From: Mollicutes bacterium
GTDB lineage: Bacteria > Bacillota_I > Bacilli_A > RF39 > UBA660
Assembly (NCBI GenBank): GCA_012838395.1
Contig: DUPI01000086.1
Coordinates: 1 to 6,872 of the forward strand
Reading direction: 5' to 3'
DNA: 6,872 nt
Numbering within the stretch: the stretch's first letter is position 1; the number at the start of each line of letters is the position of its first letter. Of this stretch, positions 1 to 4,431 are shown one piece after another. The notes below the pieces were generated by a model. The model was not told where the DNA came from, ran no database searches, and saw nothing but the letters and a program-made list of their open reading frames with translations. The translations under genes and the position numbers were made by a program.

Positions 1-1
1 T

Positions 2-214
2 AGTTTTTACTATGATGTTAGGGGTGTAATACCACTTTCTATTAACCAAAAACATATAGAAATTGAAGATGATGTTCACGAGGAATATGTAAAAATGGTT
101 TTATCCCCCAAAGATGGATTAAGTGATCTAAAAATTAATGAGTATATATTTGATAAAATGCTAGCTAGTAATATTAAAAGTAAAAAACAATTAAGAAAAA
201 CTTTTAGAATGTAG
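2..214 (+). CDS. C-terminal end of an unrecognised protein (5' partial)
   Basis: An open frame runs from the window edge to a TAG at 212-214 and gives the last 70 residues of a protein whose start lies outside. The translation begins SFYYDVRGVIPLSIN and ends SKKQLRKTFRM. It is mixed in composition, with an acidic middle (IEIEDDVHEEY) and a strongly basic tail rich in Lys and Arg. There is no membrane segment and no motif that I recognise. The reading frame looks coding: it has no stops over 210 bases in very AT-rich DNA, and a balanced residue content. No good terminator follows directly; the hairpin at 288-329 is the nearest candidate on this strand. The function is unknown. Confidence 0.7.
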   Translation, partial: SFYYDVRGVIPLSINQKHIEIEDDVHEEYVKMVLSPKDGLSDLKINEYIFDKMLASNIKSKKQLRKTFRM

Positions 215-227
215 TATTCTTATTAAT

Positions 228-250
228 AAAAAAATCAATCTTTCGATTGA
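228..250 (-). terminator. Intrinsic terminator, minus strand
   Basis: Read on the minus strand, this is TCAATC, a GAAA tetraloop, GATTGA, then seven T: a perfect 6-bp stem with a GNRA loop and a T tract. It must end a minus-strand transcript coming from the right, yet no well-supported minus-strand gene lies directly upstream. A decayed tRNA-like stretch or a small RNA/ORF (253-393) is the candidate. The plus strand has no matching T tract after the stem. Confidence 0.7.
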
Positions 251-252
251 CC

Positions 253-393
253 TTATTTCATAAATGGAGCGAATGAGAGTATGCTTCCAAACCCCTTTAA
301 AAATAAAATCCTTGTAAATAAAGGGTTTGTTGTTTTGATTCTCCTCAAAGGTTTAATAGCTTTGTACAAAAAGTAACAAGAAGAAAATACCAT
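253..393 (-). CDS. Doubtful 46-aa ORF or short structured transcript
   Basis: On the minus strand an ATG at 393 opens a 46-residue frame that ends with TAA at 253-255, two bases before the terminator hairpin. The translation starts MVFSSCYFLYKAIKPLRRIK and ends GFGSILSFAPFMK. It is basic, with no acidic residues. There is no Shine-Dalgarno before the ATG. A possible promoter, TTGAAA-N19-TATAAA (404-434), would place the RNA start almost at the ATG. The DNA underneath can also fold: a long hairpin at 288-329 and a tRNA-3'-end-like stretch at 265-276. A small RNA or a decayed tRNA relic is at least as likely as a protein. Confidence 0.22.
   Translation of the reverse strand: MVFSSCYFLYKAIKPLRRIKTTNPLFTRILFLKGFGSILSFAPFMK
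288..329. repeat. Imperfect inverted repeat, possible terminator
   Basis: The arms are CAAACCCCTTTA (288-299) and TAAAGGGTTTG (319-329). They pair over 11 bp with one bulged C, around a 19-base loop. The stem is unusually GC-rich for this region. On the plus strand it is followed by TTGTTTTGATT, so it might end the transcript of the gene that stops at 214. On the minus strand it would be a hairpin inside the transcript that stops at 228. Confidence 0.45.
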
Positions 394-403
394 AAATCGT
401 AAT

Positions 404-434
404 TTTATATTGCTGATTAAATGAATAATTTCAA
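404..434 (-). promoter_or_regulatory. Possible minus-strand promoter
   Basis: TTGAAA (429-434) and TATAAA (404-409) lie 19 bases apart on the minus strand. This would drive a transcript of about 170 nt ending at the terminator 228-250. The spacing is longer than ideal, and AT-rich DNA makes such matches common. Confidence 0.22.
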
Positions 435-587
435 TTTTATATTTTCTTAAACAATTTTTATTTCATTCAACAAATATTAATATAATCAATCAACAAAACA
501 TTAATTTATCTTTTGCACATTAAATGACAGCAAATAATACAATCATTCAGCAAAGGCAATTTTGAGGGATGAATATTCAAAAATATA

Positions 588-596
588 TGTTATAAT
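588..596 (+). promoter_or_regulatory. Extended -10 promoter of the 301-aa gene
   Basis: TGTTATAAT is a perfect extended -10 element, 24 bases before the start codon at 621. No convincing -35 hexamer is seen at 16-18 bases (TTGAGG at 562-567 is too far), which is tolerated with an extended -10. The leader would be only about 15-18 nt and carries an AGGTAG ribosome binding site at 609-614. Confidence 0.6.
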
Positions 597-620
597 AGTT
601 ATGAAAGTAGGTAGATAAAT

Positions 621-1526
621 ATGACTTATGAAGAAAGACTAAAAAGATTATTAGGAAATAATGACCCGTTTTGGTACACTACAATAGATAATTTTGTTAA
701 AGCAACATATGAAGATGAAGTACAAGGAATTAGTGATTTAGAAAATCTTGCAAAAGATAGTGTTAAATTTAATGAATTCACAAGACAAATTATTCAAAGA
801 AGAGATGATTTAAAAAGTGTTAAAGATGAATTTTTTAGAGAAGAAAACATTAACGTTGAAGAAATTTCAAAAAAACTAGTTCTTGATATTCAAAATTTAG
901 ATGATGATATAGAAACTTCTATATCTGCATTATTAAATAGAAAACTTGATACTAAAACTATGTTTAAGATTGATAATTTAGTTATTGGAAAATTAAAAGA
1001 AGTTGGATTATATTTGAATTTTGGGGAATATGAAAATCAAAGAGTCGGTTTACCATTTAATATTCCATTTAAAAAAGGATACATTCAAAATATTATAATT
1101 TCAAGTAGAATATATAATGGCAAATATGGAAAAGGTAGTATTTTTAGTGATGTTGTAGAATTTAAATTAGCAGGTGGAAATGCTAATGTTAGAACTTTTA
1201 TAAGTTTTTGTATTGATGAAAAAATTAAAGATAAAGCTACTTTAGAATGTTCTATTCCTTTTAATCTAAGTGAAGAAGATATTATTGAAGTTAACAAATT
1301 ATTAAATGAAATAAAAAGTAAATATCAACCTTATGATGTTGAAGTTCCAAGAAGTTCAATTCCTGAATATTTAAAATATACAGATTTAAATATAAATGGT
1401 ATTGATTATGTTGTTAATTCTAACGATGAAATTTTAGCAAAATTAAGAATATTGATTAAGTGTGAATTAGCAAATCAAACATTGTCTAAATCATATGATG
1501 CTTTAATAAATATTGAAGAAAAATAA
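621..1526 (+). CDS. Unrecognised 301-aa soluble protein
   Basis: This is a complete gene with start ATG at 621, an AGGTAG Shine-Dalgarno 6 bases upstream and its own extended -10 promoter. I do not recognise the family. There is no signal peptide or membrane segment, so a cytoplasmic protein is expected. Residues 1-110 are charged and look mainly helical (EERLKRLLG, then ETSISALLNRKLD at about 98-110). Residues 115-215 look strand-rich, with KIDNLVIGKLKEVGLYLNFG, GLPFNIPFKKGY and FKLAGGNANVRTFISF. The remainder is mixed, with another helical stretch near 220-235. There are only two or three cysteines and no clear catalytic motif. It stands alone: the next gene is 167 bases away and has its own leader. 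It lies in an apparently accessory stretch to the left of tRNA-Gly. Possible roles (host defence, stress, mobile-element cargo) are guesses. Confidence 0.8.
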   Translation: MTYEERLKRLLGNNDPFWYTTIDNFVKATYEDEVQGISDLENLAKDSVKFNEFTRQIIQRRDDLKSVKDEFFREENINVEEISKKLVLDIQNLDDDIETSISALLNRKLDTKTMFKIDNLVIGKLKEVGLYLNFGEYENQRVGLPFNIPFKKGYIQNIIISSRIYNGKYGKGSIFSDVVEFKLAGGNANVRTFISFCIDEKIKDKATLECSIPFNLSEEDIIEVNKLLNEIKSKYQPYDVEVPRSSIPEYLKYTDLNINGIDYVVNSNDEILAKLRILIKCELANQTLSKSYDALINIEEK

Positions 1527-1575
1527 AGCGATGAATTTAAATATTATATACAAGTTTATTGGAAGAACTTTGGTA

Positions 1576-1581
1576 TATAAT
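1576..1581 (+). promoter_or_regulatory. Candidate -10 element before the 98-aa gene
   Basis: A perfect TATAAT lies in the gap between the two unrecognised genes. No good -35 sits 16-18 bases upstream (TTGGAA at 1559-1564 is only 11 away; it could instead pair with TATTTT at 1581-1586 at 16 bases). If used, the transcript would carry both downstream hairpins in a leader of about 100 nt. Confidence 0.35.
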
Positions 1582-1600
1582 ATTTTTTTATTCAATTATT

Positions 1601-1637
1601 ACTGGACTTTATTGAAAGTCTGCAGTATTGTTTGTTT
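1601..1637 (+). terminator. Hairpin with T-rich tail between the two small genes
   Basis: ACTGGACTTT (1601-1610) pairs with AAAGTC (1615-1620) and, after a two-base bulge, CAGT (1623-1626), around an ATTG loop. ATTGTTTGTTT follows. It could be the terminator of the 301-aa gene, 75 bases after its stop. If the TATAAT at 1576 is a real promoter, it would instead be a hairpin in the leader of the 98-aa gene. The T tract is interrupted, so a strong terminator is not certain. Confidence 0.4.
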
Positions 1638-1656
1638 GAAGTTAATAATTAACTTC
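1638..1656. repeat. Perfect 19-base palindrome just before the ribosome binding site
   Basis: GAAGTTAAT, a central A, and ATTAACTTC form a perfect dyad with 9-base arms, ending one base before the GGAGG of the 98-aa gene. As DNA it looks like an operator half-site pair for a dimeric repressor. As RNA only about six pairs with a seven-base loop would form, next to the Shine-Dalgarno. Either way it is placed to control this gene. Confidence 0.6.
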
Positions 1657-1657
1657 T

Positions 1658-1666
1658 GGAGGTGAT
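1658..1666 (+). promoter_or_regulatory. Strong ribosome binding site not matched to the ATG
   Basis: GGAGGTGAT is a near-perfect Shine-Dalgarno, but it lies 27 bases before the ATG at 1694, far beyond normal spacing. It is well placed for ATT at 1670-1672, in frame with the gene, or for TTG at 1672-1674, which opens a separate 10-codon ORF ending at 1704. It therefore casts doubt on the ATG start. Confidence 0.7.
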
Positions 1667-1693
1667 AATATTTGCAAGGCTTCAGTAGAAAGA

Positions 1694-1990
1694 ATGATAT
1701 TTAATGAGGATACAAAAGAAGCGTTAAATAATAAGATGGCTAAACACAATGGAATAAAGATTGATTATTATGATGGCTATATTGTTATGTTTGATAATGT
1801 TAGTGTCCATGCGATTACTCCGCACAGATTAGTATTTAGTAAAAATGGATATAATTTATTGGTGTTACACTATGACGAATATCATGAAGACAATGATTTA
1901 TTCTTCGTAGATGGAGAAAAGTATACATTACTCACAATGAAAAAATATATTAGAAATTATTTCAAAAATAAATCTAATATAAATGTTTAA
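1694..1990 (+). CDS. Unrecognised small protein of about 98 aa (start uncertain)
   Basis: The frame from ATG 1694 gives 98 residues, with an acidic start (MIFNEDTKEALNNK), a His/Tyr/Asp-rich middle (KIDYYDGYIVMFDN, then VLHYDEYHEDNDLFF) and a basic end (MKKYIRNYFKNKSN). There is no membrane segment or signal peptide, and I recognise no family. The frame is open upstream as far as 1649. The strong GGAGGTGAT at 1658-1666 would fit a start at ATT 1670 and add eight residues (reading CKASVER before MIF). Alternatively, a TTG-started 10-codon leader (1672-1704) overlaps the ATG and could couple translation, or one base may have been gained or lost near the start. The palindrome 1638-1656 suggests tight control. 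No terminator follows on this strand. Coding is likely; the function is unknown. Confidence 0.7.
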   Translation: MIFNEDTKEALNNKMAKHNGIKIDYYDGYIVMFDNVSVHAITPHRLVFSKNGYNLLVLHYDEYHEDNDLFFVDGEKYTLLTMKKYIRNYFKNKSNINV

Positions 1991-2040
1991 AAAACAACAA
2001 ATAAAATACAATTAATTAGCAACGAGTGGGATTTGAATAT

Positions 2041-2065
2041 AAAAAAATGATGCAATTAAGCATCA
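2041..2065 (-). terminator. Intrinsic terminator of tRNA-Gly
   Basis: On the minus strand TGATGC, loop TTAATT, GCATCA and seven T lie 14 bases after the CCA end of tRNA-Gly. The 6-bp stem is perfect. The plus strand lacks a T tract, so it works only for the tRNA. Confidence 0.8.
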
Positions 2066-2079
2066 ATTAATCAACAATT

Positions 2080-2153
2080 TGGAGCAAGTGACGGGAATCG
2101 AACCCGCGTCTTCGCCTTGGCAAGGCGACATTCTACCATTGGACCACACCTGC
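2080..2153 (-). tRNA. tRNA-Gly (anticodon GCC)
   Basis: This is a 74-nt tRNA including an encoded CCA. The acceptor stem GCAGGTG pairs with CACTTGC (one G-U), the discriminator is U, and the anticodon loop UUGCCAA is closed by UCGCC/GGCGA. The anticodon GCC is complementary to plus-strand 2119-2121. The T arm CGGGTTCGATTCCCG is intact. It has its own promoter (2162-2190) and terminator (2041-2065), so it is a single-gene unit. It reads glycine codons GGC/GGU. tRNA 3' ends of this kind are common integration targets, relevant to the unrecognised genes on its 3' side. Confidence 0.97.
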
Positions 2154-2161
2154 GTGTATAA

Positions 2162-2190
2162 ATTATATCGTATTTTTTTTAATTTGTAAA
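2162..2190 (-). promoter_or_regulatory. Promoter of tRNA-Gly
   Basis: TTTACA (2185-2190) and a perfect TATAAT (2162-2167) are exactly 17 bases apart on the minus strand, placing the RNA start a few bases before the mature 5' end at 2153. This is a strong vegetative-type promoter. Confidence 0.85.
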
Positions 2191-2236
2191 GTGCCAAGTT
2201 ATTCATCTTTGAGATATTGTTTTTATTAATATTGAA

Positions 2237-2265
2237 TATAATAAAAACTCACGTTTGTGAGTTTT
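2237..2265 (-). terminator. Terminator of the ABC exporter operon
   Basis: On the minus strand AAAACTCAC, loop AAAC and GTGAGTTTT form a perfect 9-bp stem that continues into TATTATAT. It begins 5 bases after the permease stop codon. The stem is flanked by A and T runs on both sides, so it could work weakly in the other direction too. Confidence 0.8.
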
Positions 2266-2269
2266 GTAT

Positions 2270-3061
2270 TTAAACTAATTCTTTATTATTATAGCGCCTA
2301 TATATACCATAACAACTAATACTAACAACCGTAATTGAAATTAGAATTGCTAAATAATTTAAACTGTTGTTAATGATGATGTTTCTTCCGTCGGATAATG
2401 TAAATACTGAAGTATATTTAATAAAATCAACTTTATCACTAATTGCGGATATTATTTGTAGAAAATAACTAACAAATACAAATCCAATACCAATACTATT
2501 TGTGGTAGAGGTTTTTTTGAAAAAGGTTGAAATATACATGCTGATAAAGAAAAAAGGTAAGGCGGATAAAAGGGGGGTTAAACTTAATAGTAAGAATAAT
2601 TTAATTTCTAAATTATTACTAATACTCATTCCTATAATGTTAAATATTGTTATTACTGTAAACATGATTAAAATATTTATTAAACCACACCAAATTTTAG
2701 CGCTGATAATATTACTTCTAGTAATTGGTTTTGAATGTAAAAATTCAATGGTTTTGTCACTTTCTTCTTTTAACAAAATATTCGAACCAAGAATTGCTGA
2801 ATATAAGCACGTAAATAGAGTAATGAAAGTATAACCTTCAGTTTTAAACCAACCGAATACGGTGTCGATATCAACAATGTCCATATTAAACATTTTAAGC
2901 AATTCATCAGGCATAATTGCTAACATTTCTTTTAATGCTTTAGAACTTTCGTTACCATTCATATTGAAATATGTAACATAAGTAATGAAAAATAACAATA
3001 AACAAATAGAAGTCCAAATAATTAATCCTTTTTTTGTTATTCTTAATTCTCGTTTTAACAT
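2270..3061 (-). CDS. ABC-2 type exporter permease
   Basis: This is the membrane half of an ABC exporter, predicted to work with the ATPase encoded just upstream. The start chosen is ATG at 3061 (263 aa), because AAGGAGG lies 5 bases before it and it follows the ATPase stop by 10 bases. A longer reading from 3118 would overlap the ATPase gene by 47 bases and lacks that signal. Six hydrophobic segments are seen at about residues 13-32, 77-97, 123-146, 154-177, 188-208 and 234-254. A long outside loop (33-76) carries two MPDEL/MFNMD-like amphipathic stretches. The cytoplasmic loop after segment 2 has the family pattern KTIEFLHSKPITRSNIISAKI (103-123), typical of ABC-2 permeases and the probable coupling contact with the ATPase. 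The substrate cannot be told; relatives export peptides, antibiotics or lipids. Confidence 0.88.
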   Translation of the reverse strand: MLKRELRITKKGLIIWTSICLLLFFITYVTYFNMNGNESSKALKEMLAIMPDELLKMFNMDIVDIDTVFGWFKTEGYTFITLFTCLYSAILGSNILLKEESDKTIEFLHSKPITRSNIISAKIWCGLINILIMFTVITIFNIIGMSISNNLEIKLFLLLSLTPLLSALPFFFISMYISTFFKKTSTTNSIGIGFVFVSYFLQIISAISDKVDFIKYTSVFTLSDGRNIIINNSLNYLAILISITVVSISCYGIYRRYNNKELV

Positions 3062-3073
3062 GTCTACCTCCTT
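3059..3073 (-). promoter_or_regulatory. Ribosome binding site that sets the permease start
   Basis: On the minus strand AAGGAGG (3067-3073) overlaps the TAA stop of the ATPase gene and lies 5 bases before the permease ATG (3059-3061). This indicates coupled translation and rules out the longer upstream start. Confidence 0.85.
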
Positions 3074-3935
3074 AATTATAGTAGTGTATGAAGATTTCTT
3101 CGATTGATGGTTCTTCAATTAATATTTTTTCTATATTATATCGGCTTAATAATTTTATTAAATTATTGATATTATCTTTATAAATAAATTTTAGTTTACT
3201 GTCTTCTTCCCTAATTAATTCTTGATTTAATTCTTTTTTAATTTTATCAGCATCGTTTGAGACAATGGTTATTATTTCTAAATTATTACTTGATAATTCA
3301 TTGATGGTTTCAACTGATACCAAATGAGCGTCTTTAATAATTCCTACACGATCACAAATTTTTTTAATTTCGTTTAAATTATGTGAAGAAAAGAAAATGG
3401 TTGTACCTTTATTTTTTTCTTCTAGTAATAATTCATAGAAGGTTTCTTTCATTAAAGGATCTAAACCGCTAGTAGCTTCATCTAAAATTAGTATTTTAGG
3501 TTCATGCATCATTGCTAGGACAATACCAATTTTTTTTAAATTACCTAAAGATAGTTCTTCTATTTTTTTTCTTGTATCGATATTTAATTTTTCAACCAAA
3601 TAATTAATTTTTTTAGAACAATCCTTTTCATAAAAACTATTTGAATAATTTAACATTTGTTCAACTGTTAAATCATTGTATAAATGTACTTCATCTGGTA
3701 AGTAACCGATGATTTTTTTTAGTTCAACATTGTTTTTGTCATTTAAAACTTTGTTAATATATATTTCACCAGAGGTTTTATTAATTTGATTCATAATGCA
3801 TTTGATGGTTGTGCTTTTACCAGCTCCATTCGGACCAATAAAACCAAAAATTTCACCTTTGTTGATATGTAAAGATAAATTTTCAACACCTTTTATATCT
3901 TTATAAAATTTAGTAAGATTTTTAATTTCTAACAT
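3072..3935 (-). CDS. ABC transporter ATP-binding protein (exporter type)
   Basis: This is a 287-aa nucleotide-binding subunit that powers the ABC-2 permease encoded 10 bases downstream. Motifs are in order: Walker A GPNGAGKST (34-42); Q-loop region GYLPDE (77-82), where the usual Gln is replaced by an acidic residue, as is common in this CcmA/BcrA-like group; signature LSLGN (128-132) instead of LSGGQ; Walker B ILILDE (148-153) with catalytic Glu153; D-loop SGLD (156-159); and switch His185 in SSHNL. The C-terminal extension of about 85 residues ends in EPSIEEIFIHYYN, the usual tail of this family. All ATPase residues are intact, so it should be active. GGAAGG lies about 7 bases before the start. 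Its start is 2 bases after the last stop of a decayed frame (3938-4165), which suggests that it was once the second gene of the operon. Confidence 0.95.
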   Translation of the reverse strand: MLEIKNLTKFYKDIKGVENLSLHINKGEIFGFIGPNGAGKSTTIKCIMNQINKTSGEIYINKVLNDKNNVELKKIIGYLPDEVHLYNDLTVEQMLNYSNSFYEKDCSKKINYLVEKLNIDTRKKIEELSLGNLKKIGIVLAMMHEPKILILDEATSGLDPLMKETFYELLLEEKNKGTTIFFSSHNLNEIKKICDRVGIIKDAHLVSVETINELSSNNLEIITIVSNDADKIKKELNQELIREEDSKLKFIYKDNINNLIKLLSRYNIEKILIEEPSIEEIFIHYYN

Positions 3936-3937
3936 AA

Positions 3938-4165
3938 TTATTCCTTCCTTTTTAAATATTCTTGATTTGTTATTTGATAATCTTCTTTAAATTCCGTATA
4001 TAAATCGTTCCCTTTTTCTATATATTTGCCAATATTTCCATGCTATGATAAGTATCTAAAATAGGATGTTTTTCACTTCAAATTTTTGACAAATCTATAC
4101 TTTCCTAATCTTGATCATCATTATTTTTTTGTTGCCTCTTTAATCTTTTTTATATGTTTTACCAT
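3938..4165 (-). pseudogene. Probable decayed short gene ahead of the ABC operon
   Basis: No intact frame remains, but the minus strand holds three coding-like pieces in a row. First is MVKHIKKIKEATKK from ATG 4165, closed by TAA after an A7 run (4121-4123). Second, in another frame, is NNDDQD, stop, ESIDLSKI, stop (TGA), SEKHPILDTYHSMEILANI, stop (TAG 4018-4020). Third, back in the first frame, is GKYIEKGNDLYTEFKEDYQI and onward to YLKRKE, TAA 3938-3940, two bases before the ATPase ATG. Read as one, this is a charged protein of about 75 aa with two frame changes and two internal stops. Its coupling to the ATPase gene is typical of an operon's first gene, often a regulator in such exporters, but I cannot name the family. 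An AT-rich untranslated leader that looks coding by chance is the alternative. Confidence 0.45.
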
Positions 4166-4169
4166 AAAC

Positions 4170-4198
4170 ATTATAGCACGTATATATAAAGATATGAA
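4170..4198 (-). promoter_or_regulatory. Probable promoter of the ABC operon
   Basis: On the minus strand TGCTATAAT (4170-4178) is an extended -10 element, with a weak TTCATA (4193-4198) 17 bases upstream. Transcription would begin near 4163, giving a leader of about 230 nt (the decayed gene) before the ATPase. No other strong promoter is seen nearer to the ATPase. Confidence 0.55.
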
Positions 4199-4221
4199 CA
4201 TATATACTTATATTTTGGTTG

Positions 4222-4246
4222 AATCAAACTATAATATAGTTTGATT
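4222..4246. repeat. Perfect 25-base palindrome upstream of the ABC operon
   Basis: The arms AATCAAACTATA (4222-4233) and TATAGTTTGATT (4235-4246) flank a single A. The match is perfect over 12 bases per arm. It lies about 50 bases upstream of the -10 at 4170-4175, on the far side of the -35. It looks like an operator for a dimeric regulator. On the plus strand it runs into TTTTC, so a weak hairpin terminator is the alternative. Confidence 0.6.
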
Positions 4247-4269
4247 TTCATAGATGCTTTTTGTTGCGT

Positions 4270-4305
4270 TCAACGTTGACTATAATAAACTATTAGCTTA
4301 TTATA
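4270..4305 (+). promoter_or_regulatory. Candidate promoter embedded in further palindromes
   Basis: On the plus strand TTGACT (4276-4281) and TATTAT (4299-4304) are 17 bases apart. The same bases contain the perfect palindrome TCAACGTTGA (4270-4279) and the inverted repeat TATAATAA (4281-4288) / TTATTATA (4298-4305). On the minus strand the second repeat gives a TATAAT with TTTTCA 16 bases upstream. A transcript to the right would run only to about 4420, where the tRNA-Cys terminator stem lies. No convincing gene is seen there. Confidence 0.3.
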
Positions 4306-4386
4306 ACTTTAGCTGGGGTTATGAAAATTCTCAGGCAATCTTTTAATAAAAAGGAAGCGTGGTCTATATTATTTGATTTTTTTTAT

Positions 4387-4420
4387 AACAAAAAGCAAAT
4401 CATCAATGTAATTTGCCTTT
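4387..4420 (-). terminator. Intrinsic terminator of tRNA-Cys
   Basis: On the minus strand AAAGGCAAAT pairs with ATTTGCTTTT (10 bp including one G-U) around a ten-base loop, and the T run TTTTTGTT follows. It starts 11 bases after the CCA of tRNA-Cys. On the plus strand the stem has one mismatch but a T-rich tail, so it may stop transcripts from both sides. Confidence 0.75.
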
Positions 4421-4431
4421 ATTTTAATATT

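Larger units (their letters stand above)
215..620. other. 406-base intergenic region, mostly without recognised genes
   Basis: This gap separates the left-edge gene from the 301-aa gene. The left part (228-329) holds a minus-strand terminator, a stretch like the 3' end of a tRNA and a second longer hairpin. The right end (588-620) holds the promoter and ribosome binding site of the next gene. The stretch 435-580 is very AT-rich. It contains two similar words, CATTCAACAAA near 463 and CATTCAGCAAA near 544, whose meaning is unknown. I see no other gene in it. Confidence 0.6.

Noticed and set aside
435..560. Repeated words CATTCAACAAA and CATTCAGCAAA
   Set aside because: There are only two imperfect copies 81 bases apart in AT-rich DNA; too weak to call an iteron, CRISPR or operator.
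601..618. Five-codon frame MKVGR just before the 301-aa gene
   Set aside because: It begins within a few bases of the expected RNA start and has no ribosome site; probably chance.
1085..1297. 70-aa minus-strand frame
   Set aside because: It is antisense inside the 301-aa gene, of low complexity and rich in Leu/Ile/Ser, with no promoter or ribosome site.
2502..2834. 110-aa plus-strand frame
   Set aside because: It lies antisense within the ABC permease gene, which has clear membrane-protein features and a good ribosome site. It is a shadow.
3062..3118. N-terminal extension of the permease (19 residues)
   Set aside because: It overlaps the ATPase gene in another frame and has no ribosome site. 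AAGGAGG clearly serves the ATG at 3061.
3938..4165. TGA read as tryptophan in the broken frame
   Set aside because: The good genes in the window use TGG for Trp, and the broken frame also contains TAG stops and frame changes that a different code would not repair.
4173..4253. 26-aa minus-strand frame MKIKLYYSLIQPKYKY through the 25-base palindrome
   Set aside because: It has no ribosome site and is composed of Tyr/Ile/Lys codons expected from TA-rich DNA. It also reads through the operon's -10 element.
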